Origin: Streptomyces sp. CB00316
GTDB lineage: Bacteria > Actinomycetota > Actinomycetes > Streptomycetales > Streptomycetaceae
Direction: 5' to 3'
Assembly: GCF_001905595.1 (NCBI RefSeq)
Contig: NZ_LIXI01000004.1
Location: 248,001 to 312,000 of the forward strand
Length of the DNA: 64,000 bases
Shown here: one piece after another, positions 45,750 to 53,677 of the stretch
Layout of the letters: every line of letters starts with the position of its first letter
How positions within the stretch are numbered: position 1 is the stretch's first letter
Made by a program: the position numbers and the translations under genes
Notes under the pieces: model-generated
The model's database searches: none
The model's input: the letters and a program-made list of their open reading frames with translations, nothing else
Told to the model about the DNA's origin: nothing

Positions 45750-47303
45750 GTGACGCAGAGCGGACAGGGCGGCGAGCAGGAGCTCCCCGCTGGACGACCC
45801 GCGCACGAAGGTGTCGTGCTGCCCTCCGACGGCGGTGCCCCCTGGATCCCGGGGGCACCCACCGGCGGCCAGGCGGACCAGGACGGGCAGCAGGCCGGCC
45901 AGGCGGTGCCCGCCGGCGGGCAGCCGTGGGGCCGGTCCTGGGGGCCGCAGTCCGACGCCCCGGCGGAGCCGGGCGCCCAGGCGCCGGGAGCGTACGGGTA
46001 CCCGCAGCAGCAGGCCCCCCAGCAGCCGCTGCCGCCCGCGCAGGGGCAGGGCCAGGACCAGCAGTACGGCCAGGGGCAGGCGCCGGGGTACGACCAGTCG
46101 TACGGCCAGGGCGACGCGGGGGCGTACCAGCAGCCCCAGCAGCGGCAGCACTCCGACCCGTACCAGCAGTACCCGTCCCAGCAGTACCAGCCCCAGCAGT
46201 ACCAGCCCCAGCCGTACGCGCAGCCGCTGCCGCCGGAAGCCGGTCCCGGGGCCGGGACCGGTCACGGCGTACCCGGCGGTGACGCCGACGCCACGCAGTA
46301 CATCGCTCCCGTTCCCGGCGGCGGGGACGCGGACGCCACGCAGTACATACCGCCGGTGCCCGGAGGAGCCCCGTACGGGATCAGGCCGGGCGCGCCCGGC
46401 GCGCCGGACGACCGGCAGCCGCCGGCGGAGTTCGACAACCTCTTCCGTGCGGAGGGGCCCGCGGACGCCACCCAGCAGATGCCGCACCAGCAGTACGACC
46501 AGCAGCCGCCCCAGTCCCAGGCGCGGCCCCAGCAGGGCTACGGGTACCCGGGCCCGGGCAGCCACTTGCCGCCCCAGGCTCCGCGGGGCGCCTACCAGTC
46601 GGGGCTCCAGGGCCCCCGTGGCGGCGACGGGGCCGCCGAACCGCCTCTGCGCGACGGCGACGCCCCTCGCAGACGCTCCGCCCACATCCCCCTCATCGCC
46701 GCGGTCGTCGTCGGCTGCGCGGTCATCGGGCTCGGCGCGGGCGCCCTGCTCAGCGGTGGTGACGACCCGGTCAAGGACGACAAGCAGCCGGTCGCGTCGC
46801 AGAGTTCACCGGCCACCACCCCCACCACGGAGGCGGCCGTCGACCCCGCGAAGCCGCAGGCCGAGGCGCTGGGCAAGCTGCTCGCCGACAGCAACAACAG
46901 CCGTGCCGCGGTGATCAGCGCCGTCGAGAAGATCAAGTCCTGCAAGGACCTGAACCAGGCGAACACCGACCTCAAGGACGCCGCCCAGCAGCGTCGCGAC
47001 CTGGTGACCCGGCTGGAGGGCCTCACCCTGGACCAGTTGCCGCAGCACGAGGCGCTGAACTCCGCGCTCACCAGGGCGTGGAAGGCCTCCGCCGCTGCCG
47101 ACGAGCACTACGCCACCTGGGCCCGGCAGGCCAAGAAGCAGAAGCACGTCTGCAAGGGCGGTCAGGCCCGTTCGACCAACGAGACGGCCCGCGCCAACCA
47201 GCAGAGCGGCGTGGCGACCGAGGCCAAGCAGGAGGCCTCCGGGCTGTGGAACACCATCGCCGAGAAGTACGGCCTGACCAAGCACACCCCCGTGGAGCTC
47301 TGA
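45750..47303 (+). CDS. Low-complexity Gln/Pro-rich membrane protein with ATQYI repeats
   Basis: A 517-residue protein. Residues 1-305 are a disordered Gln/Pro/Gly/Tyr-rich cytoplasmic region. Repeats DADATQYIAPVPGG and DADATQYIPPVPGG (about 178-206) and ADATQQMP follow. One membrane helix (HIPLIAAVVVGCAVIGLGAG, about 311-333) leads to a Ser/Thr-rich spacer and a helical extracytoplasmic domain with two Cys (KIKSCKDLN, KHVCKGG). The Thr-Gln-Tyr-Ile motif looks like a Ser/Thr-kinase target readable by FHA domains (Ile at +3); this is inference. GTG start; monocistronic. Confidence 0.75.
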   Translation: MTQSGQGGEQELPAGRPAHEGVVLPSDGGAPWIPGAPTGGQADQDGQQAGQAVPAGGQPWGRSWGPQSDAPAEPGAQAPGAYGYPQQQAPQQPLPPAQGQGQDQQYGQGQAPGYDQSYGQGDAGAYQQPQQRQHSDPYQQYPSQQYQPQQYQPQPYAQPLPPEAGPGAGTGHGVPGGDADATQYIAPVPGGGDADATQYIPPVPGGAPYGIRPGAPGAPDDRQPPAEFDNLFRAEGPADATQQMPHQQYDQQPPQSQARPQQGYGYPGPGSHLPPQAPRGAYQSGLQGPRGGDGAAEPPLRDGDAPRRRSAHIPLIAAVVVGCAVIGLGAGALLSGGDDPVKDDKQPVASQSSPATTPTTEAAVDPAKPQAEALGKLLADSNNSRAAVISAVEKIKSCKDLNQANTDLKDAAQQRRDLVTRLEGLTLDQLPQHEALNSALTRAWKASAAADEHYATWARQAKKQKHVCKGGQARSTNETARANQQSGVATEAKQEASGLWNTIAEKYGLTKHTPVEL

Positions 47304-47350
47304 CCGGACCGTAGAGCTTCCCGGACCCGGACCGGCGGGTGTCAGCGGCG

Positions 47351-48631
47351 TCAGCCGACGGCCCGCCGGGCGTCCGACAGGGCCTCCGTGACATCCACGA
47401 AGCCCTTCTTCTGGGCGGTGAGCCGCCCCTCGCGAACCACCTGGAACGTCACGTCCGCGTTCACGATGCGCGGGTAGGGCGAGGTGCCGAGCAGGTCCTT
47501 GAAGCGCCAGCGGAGCACCGGGGTCAGACCGCCGGTGTCGACCTCGGTGCCCCGGTTGAGCGCGGAAATGACCTTGTTGGCGGTGATCGTGTCGTCGCCG
47601 ATCGCCTCGACGACCGCCTTCAGCACGGTGTAGGCGATCCAGGTGGTCTGCACGCCCGTGTCGTCCGGGTCGATGCTGTTGTCCCCGAAAGCGTGCTTCC
47701 GGATCACCTCGCGCATCCCGTTCCAGCGGGCGTCGCCCGCTTCGGGGTACCAGCCGGTGACGTAGGCCCCCTCGAACGGGCTCGTGCGGCCGCCCGTGCG
47801 GTCGATGAGCGGCTGGCTTACGCTGCCCAGCACGGAGGAGATGCTGACCCGCTCGCCCTCCGGCTCCAGCCGGCGGAAGGAGTCGAAGAAGGTCTCCGTA
47901 CGGGAACCGAGCACGGCCGCGACGCAGCTGCCGTCCGCCCGCCACCGCAGGGCCTTGGTCGCCTGCTCGTCGTAGGAGGTGGCGTTCTCCGGGGCCAGGA
48001 TGTCGGTGGACTCGGGCCGCTGGGCGGCGAGCAGCCCGGTGTTGAGGAGCTGCGGCATCCGGGCGCCGCCGAGCGAGTCGGGCCGCACCAGCGAGACCCG
48101 CTCGCAGCCGCCCGCCAGTTGCCGTCCGTGGCCCGCCAGGAGCGCCGACTGGCCGCCGTTGACCGGGTACGAGAGGTAGCTGCGGAACTCCTCGTCGGAG
48201 GCGCCGTAGCCGCCGATGTACGGGATGCCGCCGGACTCCAGCACCGGGATGGCGCTCTGCCCGTGGCGGCTGTACGAGCCGACGACCGCGGCCACGTTCC
48301 GGTCCACGGCCTGCCGGGCGCACCGCTCGGCGCCCCCTGCGCTGTCGCGCTCGTCGCAGGTGATCACCTGCAACTCGCGCCCGTCGATGCCGCCCTGCTC
48401 GTTGATCCAGCGGGCGTACGTCTTCGCCATCGCGGGGACGCCCGGCATGGTCACCGCGTCGGCGCCGTCCACCTGGTCGGGCGCCCAGGTCATCACGGTG
48501 ACGGGCTCCCCGGAGCCCCCCGAGCCCCCGGGGAGCACGCCACAGCCGGACAGCAGCAGCGCACCGGCCACCGCCGTGCCGATGACGAACTGGAAGGGGC
48601 GGGGGAAGGCGGTGCGTCTCCGTCCGGTCAT
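47351..48631 (-). CDS. Orphan ABC-type solute-binding lipoprotein (branched-chain amino acid type)
   Basis: A 426-residue type I periplasmic-binding protein. A signal peptide with lipobox LLLSGC (C30) is followed by the ligand-binding fold: WINEQGGIDGRELQVITCDE, AVVGSYSRHGQSAIPVLESG and the C-lobe YVTGWYPEAGDARW. It resembles LivK-like receptors, but no permease or ATPase genes are adjacent. ATG at 48631 is assumed; TTG four codons upstream, with GGAG before it, is an alternative. Outer-face, lipid-anchored. Confidence 0.83.
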   Translation of the reverse strand: MTGRRRTAFPRPFQFVIGTAVAGALLLSGCGVLPGGSGGSGEPVTVMTWAPDQVDGADAVTMPGVPAMAKTYARWINEQGGIDGRELQVITCDERDSAGGAERCARQAVDRNVAAVVGSYSRHGQSAIPVLESGGIPYIGGYGASDEEFRSYLSYPVNGGQSALLAGHGRQLAGGCERVSLVRPDSLGGARMPQLLNTGLLAAQRPESTDILAPENATSYDEQATKALRWRADGSCVAAVLGSRTETFFDSFRRLEPEGERVSISSVLGSVSQPLIDRTGGRTSPFEGAYVTGWYPEAGDARWNGMREVIRKHAFGDNSIDPDDTGVQTTWIAYTVLKAVVEAIGDDTITANKVISALNRGTEVDTGGLTPVLRWRFKDLLGTSPYPRIVNADVTFQVVREGRLTAQKKGFVDVTEALSDARRAVG

Positions 48632-48754
48632 GTTCAGCAACGTTCCCGCTCCCGGGGTAACGCCACGGTGTGCCGTGTTCAACGCTCGGTGACGTCCCAG
48701 TGAATTACGGGGGCCCGCGCGGGCCCGCCGGAAAGGAACGTACGATCGAGCACC

Positions 48755-49252
48755 GTGCAGCAAGGTTCGGAGAACTCTTCCCGTCGCGGCCGTCGCTCCT
48801 CCACCATGGGCGTCATGCCGCTCACTGACATGCCGTGGTGGCGCTGGCGCACCAACGTGCGCTCGGCGCTGCACATGCTCTCCGACCCCGTCTTCCACCA
48901 CGAGTGCTGGCTCGCCGGCCGGGAGGGGTACGGGGACGTCACCGACGCCGTGTACCGCCTGGTCGAGGACACCTGGCTCGACAACTGGTCCGCGGAGAAG
49001 TACGTCGGCACCATATTCAGGGACTCCGCCGAGGCGGCCGCCGTGGACACGGCCGCGCTGCGGGTCCTGCGGATCATGCACCAGGTCGGCGCGGACGCCC
49101 CCGTCTCCGCCTATCTGGAGCACCACGGCTGGCCGGAGGCGGTCCGCGCGGCGCGCGAGGCGCATGTGATGCTCGCCACCAACGACGCCGAGGACCCGGA
49201 CATCCCGCCCCGCTCGCTGGACGTCATCCGCATCATGACCAGGGCCGCCTAG
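48755..49252 (+). CDS. SCO4402-family protein of unknown function
   Basis: A 165-residue helical protein with a 20-residue basic leader. Recognisable pieces are MPWWRWRTNVRSALHMLSDP and EDTWLDNWSAEKYVGTIFRD. It fits the Streptomyces SCO4402 family by memory and by its position just before purU. Function unknown. GTG start at 48755. Confidence 0.75.
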   Translation: MQQGSENSSRRGRRSSTMGVMPLTDMPWWRWRTNVRSALHMLSDPVFHHECWLAGREGYGDVTDAVYRLVEDTWLDNWSAEKYVGTIFRDSAEAAAVDTAALRVLRIMHQVGADAPVSAYLEHHGWPEAVRAAREAHVMLATNDAEDPDIPPRSLDVIRIMTRAA

Positions 49253-49280
49253 CCCGCGGCGGCTGTGGCACCCTACGAGG

Positions 49281-50180
49281 ATGACCGCACCGCAGCCCAC
49301 CGCCCCCCAGGCCGCCTCGGACACCGCGCTGCCCGAGCAGTACGTCCTCACGCTCTCCTGCCCCGACAAACAGGGCATCGTGCACGCCGTGTCGAGTTAC
49401 CTCTTCATGACCGGCTGCAACATCGAGGACAGCCAGCAGTTCGGGGACCACGACACGGGTCTGTTCTTCATGCGGGTCCACTTCTCGGCGGACGCCACCG
49501 TGACGGTCGACAAGCTGCGGGCCAGTTTCGCCGCCATCGGGGGGGCCTTCCGGATGGAGTGGCAGATCCACCGGGCCGCGGAGCGGATGCGGATCGTGCT
49601 GATGGTCAGCAAGTTCGGCCACTGCCTCAACGACCTGCTGTTCCGCTCCCGTACGGGGGCGCTGCCCGTCGAGATCGCGGCGGTCGTCTCCAACCACACG
49701 GAGTTCGCCGAGCTCACCGCCTCGTACGGCATCCCCTTCCGGCACCTCCCGGTGACGAAGGACAACAAGCCGGAGGCCGAGGCGCAGCTGCTGGAGCTGG
49801 TCCGCGAGGAGGACGTGGAGCTGGTCGTCCTCGCCCGCTACATGCAGGTGCTCTCCGACGACCTGTGCAAGCAGCTGAGCGGCCGGATCATCAACATCCA
49901 CCACTCGTTCCTGCCGAGCTTCAAGGGCGCCAAGCCCTACCACCAGGCGCACGCCCGGGGCGTGAAGCTGATCGGCGCCACCGCGCACTACGTCACCGCC
50001 GACCTCGACGAGGGCCCGATCATCGAGCAGGAGGTGGAGCGCGTCGGCCACGACGTGACCCCCGACCAGCTCGTCGCCATCGGCCGGGACGTGGAGTGCC
50101 AGGCGCTGGCGCGGGCGGTGAAGTGGCACGCGGAGCGGCGCATCCTGCTCAACGGCCGCCGTACGGTGATCTTCAACTAG
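49281..50180 (+). CDS. purU: Formyltetrahydrofolate deformylase
   Basis: A 299-residue enzyme. An N-terminal ACT domain (YVLTLSCPDKQGIVHAVSSY, about 20-100) is followed by a formyltransferase-like domain with the catalytic Asn-His-Asp set in INIHHSFLPSFKG and HYVTADLDEGPIIEQ. It hydrolyses 10-formyl-THF to formate and THF to balance one-carbon pools. ATG start 28 bases after the SCO4402-family gene, so possibly co-transcribed. Convergent with the anti-sigma gene, only 15 bases apart. Confidence 0.95.
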   Translation: MTAPQPTAPQAASDTALPEQYVLTLSCPDKQGIVHAVSSYLFMTGCNIEDSQQFGDHDTGLFFMRVHFSADATVTVDKLRASFAAIGGAFRMEWQIHRAAERMRIVLMVSKFGHCLNDLLFRSRTGALPVEIAAVVSNHTEFAELTASYGIPFRHLPVTKDNKPEAEAQLLELVREEDVELVVLARYMQVLSDDLCKQLSGRIINIHHSFLPSFKGAKPYHQAHARGVKLIGATAHYVTADLDEGPIIEQEVERVGHDVTPDQLVAIGRDVECQALARAVKWHAERRILLNGRRTVIFN

Positions 50181-50195
50181 CTCCCGTACGCGTGG

Positions 50196-51653
50196 TCAGA
50201 GCCGGCTGAGCGAGGCCGACGCGAACAGCACGTCGCGGATGGCCTCGCGGTCGCCCTCCTGGCCCGCCGCCGCTTCGACCGGCGAGATGTGGCCCGCGAC
50301 CAGCTGGCAGAACTCCACCCCGTCCAGGGCCACCTGCGCCACCGCGCGGTCGGGCGAGCCGACGGCGGCCGGTGAGTCGAGCGCGATGTACCAGTCACCG
50401 CCGCCGTGCCCCTCGACCTCCAGATGGACCGAGCGACCCGGCTCCCCGGGCGCCACCGGATCCCTGGCCGGTCCGGCGAGTCCGGCGCGGCGGCGCCCCG
50501 CCAGGGCGGCCGGGAGTATCCGGGCGGCCAGGTCGATCATCCGGTGCAGATGGGCGGCGGACGGCGGCTTGTACGGGTAGTCCACCGCCTCCGCGATGTC
50601 CGTGCCGTGCATCCAGCACTCGAAGGCCCGGTCCAGCAGCGCGTCCTGGAGCGGCAGGGCGAACTCCCCGTACGAGACGGAGCGCTCCGCCACGTTCCGC
50701 CCGGCGAGCGACGCCGTACGGATCAGCTCGTGGGTGAGGGCCCGCCAGGGCTCACGGACGGCCCGGGTGGCGGGCGGGTAGGTGGCCGCCCAGTACGTCT
50801 CGGTGCGCCGGGTCGGCGAGAGCGGCACTTCGGTCCCGCCGGGCGCCTCGGTCCCGCTGAGCGGGTCGTCCAGGCCGAGCGCGGTGGAGACCAGTCCGTC
50901 GACGGCCATCAGATGGCCGATCACCCCGGCGACCGTGGTCCGGCGGGTGACCGCGCGCTCGTCCTCGAACCACCGCAGCCGCACCGGCGCGTGCCAGTCG
51001 GAGTCCCCGATGTCGCGGAGCAGGGCGTCGAGCCGGGCGGTCTCGGCGTCGTACGCCGCGGCCCACTCCGGAATCGGGACGCGGGCCGGGCGGCGCCCCA
51101 GGCAGCCGTCCAGCACCCGGGTCCGCAGGGCCGGATCGAGGTCCAGGGAGCCGCCGGTGTGCAGCAGCCCCACCGCGTCCCGCAGCCGCAGCGCCTCGTC
51201 CGCACAGGGCGCGCACGCGGTGAGGTGGTCCTCGACGGCGGCGGTCTCCTCGGCCGAGCAGGCGGAGAGCGCCCAGGCGCCGAGGAGGGCCTTGAGGACC
51301 TGGTGGGAGAGGGCCGGGGCGGAGGCGGCGGTCACGGCGTGAGGCGGCCCGGGGGCGGTCCCGGCATCGACCGGCTCCTCCGGCTGGTCCGGTTCATCAG
51401 GTTCATCCGGCTCGTGTACGACGTTCTCGGCCTCGTCCGCCGCGCCCACCTCCGGCACAGCGTCCCCGTCCTCCTCCGGAACCCCCTGCTCCGGCACCGC
51501 CTCGTCCGGCGCGGAGCCTCCCGGCGGCGGCGGTACAGGCCGCTCCACCGTCTCCAGATCCAGGTCGTCCACCGCGCCGCGCGGGCCCGGTATGAGGCGC
51601 GCGCCCCGCACCTCGTCGTCGCGCCGGCCGCCCTCGCGCCCGTCGCCGCTCAC
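50196..51653 (-). CDS. Zinc-finger anti-sigma factor fused to mycothiol-dependent isomerase-like domain
   Basis: A 485-residue protein. An acidic disordered leader (1-115) precedes a ZAS/zf-HC2 anti-sigma domain (about 118-165) with HLTACAPCADEALRL. A linker and an MDMPI-like DinB bundle follow (about 205-370, RTTVAGVIGHLMAVDGLVST, then ECWMHGTDIAEAVDY, supplying the His ligands). A C-terminal domain with FCQLVAGHISPVE closes it. It should bind the ECF sigma encoded just before it and release it on a thiol or zinc signal. The ATG overlaps the sigma stop (ATGA). Confidence 0.85.
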   Translation of the reverse strand: MSGDGREGGRRDDEVRGARLIPGPRGAVDDLDLETVERPVPPPPGGSAPDEAVPEQGVPEEDGDAVPEVGAADEAENVVHEPDEPDEPDQPEEPVDAGTAPGPPHAVTAASAPALSHQVLKALLGAWALSACSAEETAAVEDHLTACAPCADEALRLRDAVGLLHTGGSLDLDPALRTRVLDGCLGRRPARVPIPEWAAAYDAETARLDALLRDIGDSDWHAPVRLRWFEDERAVTRRTTVAGVIGHLMAVDGLVSTALGLDDPLSGTEAPGGTEVPLSPTRRTETYWAATYPPATRAVREPWRALTHELIRTASLAGRNVAERSVSYGEFALPLQDALLDRAFECWMHGTDIAEAVDYPYKPPSAAHLHRMIDLAARILPAALAGRRRAGLAGPARDPVAPGEPGRSVHLEVEGHGGGDWYIALDSPAAVGSPDRAVAQVALDGVEFCQLVAGHISPVEAAAGQEGDREAIRDVLFASASLSRL

Positions 51654-52243
51654 CGGACGCGTCCGTAACCGGGTGGTGAGGACCCTTCGAGCGGCCGGGT
51701 GTTGGCCGTGGACAGCAGCTGGAGGCCCAGCCGGAGCCGGCGGCGGGCCTCGTCCTCGGTGACCCCGAGGTCGGCGGCGGTCTGCCGGTAGTCCCGGCGC
51801 TGGGTGTACGCCAGCTCCAGCGCCTGCCGCAGGGAGACGGGCATCGAGGAGACGATGTAGTCGGCCCGGGCGGCCGCAGTGGCGCTGCGCACCCGCCGCT
51901 CCAGCTCCTCCGGGTCCGGCACGGCACCCTCGCCGTGCTCCTCCGCGTACGCGACGGCGACCGCCCGCCGCAGCCGATGCACGGACTGGCGGTGGGTGAG
52001 CCGGGCCACCCAGGAGCGCATCGATCCCTGCTTCGGGTCGTACGCCTCGGAGTTCTCCCAGACCTGGGCGAAGACCTCGCGGGTCACCAGGTCGGCGGCG
52101 TCCTCGTCGTCGAGCATCCGGTGCGCCTGGCTGTGGACGAGCGCCGCGAACCGGTCGTACAGCTCGCCGAGCGCCGCCGCCTCACCGCGGGCCAGCCTCT
52201 GCTGCATCCTGCGGTCCCAGCGGGGCGGTGCGTCCTTCGCCAT
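51650..52243 (-). CDS. ECF-type RNA polymerase sigma factor
   Basis: A 197-residue ECF sigma: region 2 ALGELYDRFAALVHSQAHRM, EVFAQVWENSEAYD and SMRSWVARLTHRQSVHRLRR; region 4 LRQALELAYTQRRDYRQTAA followed by DLGVTEDEARRRLRLGL. ATG at 52243 after GGGGG; longer starts would only add a basic leader with no signal. Co-transcribed with its cognate anti-sigma gene downstream. It is divergent from a STAS anti-sigma antagonist. Confidence 0.9.
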   Translation of the reverse strand: MAKDAPPRWDRRMQQRLARGEAAALGELYDRFAALVHSQAHRMLDDEDAADLVTREVFAQVWENSEAYDPKQGSMRSWVARLTHRQSVHRLRRAVAVAYAEEHGEGAVPDPEELERRVRSATAAARADYIVSSMPVSLRQALELAYTQRRDYRQTAADLGVTEDEARRRLRLGLQLLSTANTRPLEGSSPPGYGRVR

Positions 52244-52521
52244 GAAACCCCCAGCCCCGGCGCTGTGCCAGCGTCGTGATGCTCCGATGCTCCGAACGTT
52301 CTCGTGATCCAGCCTCTGCTGCCCTTGCTGTCCGAATGTAGTCGCCCGCGCGGGCCCCGCACCTGCCTTTGCCGCAACTGTCCGTTGTAAGGAAGCCCTC
52401 GGGCGCACCGATCTCTTTCGGCCGTTCTCGCGGCCCCTGGCTTTCCTGGGCAGGCGAAACCGGCCGAAATGATCCTTTCCACCGGAAATCCCCTGGGCCC
52501 CGGGGGCGGGAGCGGTGTTTC

Positions 52522-52977
52522 ATGGATGCGCGGTTGGGCAGCCGCGAGGAGGAACGGAAACTTCCGGATTGCCGGGAGCCCCGGAACGAGAGGTCCAGTC
52601 GCGTGACGCTGAAGGTGGACGAGACCGAGCAGGGCGACTGGACCGTGCTGCGGATACGCGGTGAACTCGATCTCGTGAGCTCACCCGTCGTGCGTCAGTC
52701 CGTCCACGACGCGGTGGCGGAGGGGCAGCACGATGTGGTGCTCGATCTGTCCGAGGTGTTCTTCTGCGATTCCAGCGGGGTGGGTGTCCTGATCGCCTCG
52801 CGCCGCCTGATGAAGTCCTGCGGCGGCCGGCTGCGGCTGATCCTCCCGGCCCGGGGCGCCGAGGACGGCTCCCACGTCAACAAGGTGCTGGGGGCGCTGG
52901 GGGTGCGCAGACTCTTCGACGTCTACCCGGACACGGTGTCGGCGGTCGACGAGGCGTGCGAGCCGCTGACGGCCTGA
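52522..52977 (+). CDS. STAS-domain anti-sigma factor antagonist
   Basis: A 151-residue protein with a STAS domain at about residues 28-140: VLRIRGELDLVSSPVVRQSV and the phosphorylation loop VFFCDSSGVGVLIASRR. It resembles BldG/SpoIIAA antagonists that are phosphorylated by RsbW-like kinases. ATG 52522 is used; a GTG at 52603 (VTLKVDETEQG) would give the minimal 124-residue STAS protein and cannot be excluded. Divergent from the ECF sigma/anti-sigma operon. Confidence 0.85.
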   Translation: MDARLGSREEERKLPDCREPRNERSSRVTLKVDETEQGDWTVLRIRGELDLVSSPVVRQSVHDAVAEGQHDVVLDLSEVFFCDSSGVGVLIASRRLMKSCGGRLRLILPARGAEDGSHVNKVLGALGVRRLFDVYPDTVSAVDEACEPLTA

Positions 52978-53102
52978 GCGGGGCAGGGACGGGGACCGGC
53001 AGCGCGTGACCGGCCGAAAGCGGTCGGTGCTGAAGCGAGGTTGTCACACAGGAGGCGTCGCTCAGTGACACGTGAAGGCTCCGGGCGACGTACGCTCCCC
53101 GC

Positions 53103-53630
53103 ATGGACAGCGCAGAGTACGAGCGAAAGATCGCGCACCGCTTCGCCGCCTTCGACCAGGACGGCAACGGCTATATCGATCGCGCCGATTTCAACGCCGC
53201 AGCCGCCCGTCTGCTCACCGAGTTCGGTACGACGGCCCGCTGCGACAAGGGCCAGGCCCTCTACACCGGGGCCGAGGCCTTCTGGCAGGGCATGGCGGGG
53301 ATCGCCGATGTGGACGGGGACCAGCGGGTCACCCGTGAGGAGTTCGTCGGCGGGGCGGTGAAGCGGCTGCGGGACAATCCCGAGCGGTTCGCGGAGATCG
53401 CCCGCCCCTTCCTGCGAGCGGCGATCGCGGTGGCCGACAGCGGGGACGACGGCGGCCGGGCCTCGGTGGCCTCCGTGGAGCGGGCGCTGAAGGTGCTCGG
53501 GGCCAGCGCCGAGATCGCGGGCATCGCGGCCCAGAGCCTGGACACCGACCGGGACGGGCTGATCGCCGAGAGCGACGTCGTGGCCGCGCTCGCCGTGTAC
53601 TTCACGGTGATCGAGCCCGACGCCACATAA
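53103..53630 (+). CDS. EF-hand calcium-binding protein
   Basis: A 175-residue protein with four EF-hand loops: DQDGNGYIDRAD (18-29) and DVDGDQRVTREE (69-80) are canonical; DSGDDGGRASVA (112-123) is degenerate; DTDRDGLIAESD (147-158) is mostly canonical. Resembles the Streptomyces CabB/calerythrin-like calcium buffers or sensors. ATG 53103; ends in a strong terminator. Confidence 0.9.
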   Translation: MDSAEYERKIAHRFAAFDQDGNGYIDRADFNAAAARLLTEFGTTARCDKGQALYTGAEAFWQGMAGIADVDGDQRVTREEFVGGAVKRLRDNPERFAEIARPFLRAAIAVADSGDDGGRASVASVERALKVLGASAEIAGIAAQSLDTDRDGLIAESDVVAALAVYFTVIEPDAT

Positions 53631-53644
53631 CCGCCCGACGCCGT

Positions 53645-53668
53645 ACGGGGGTGGCACGCCACCCCCGT
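53645..53668. terminator. Bidirectional terminator between convergent genes
   Basis: ACGGGGGTGG (53645-53654) pairs exactly with CCACCCCCGT (53659-53668) around CACG. Convergent EF-hand (+) and CoA ligase (-) genes end on either side. Confidence 0.8.
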
Positions 53669-53677
53669 GAACCTGGC

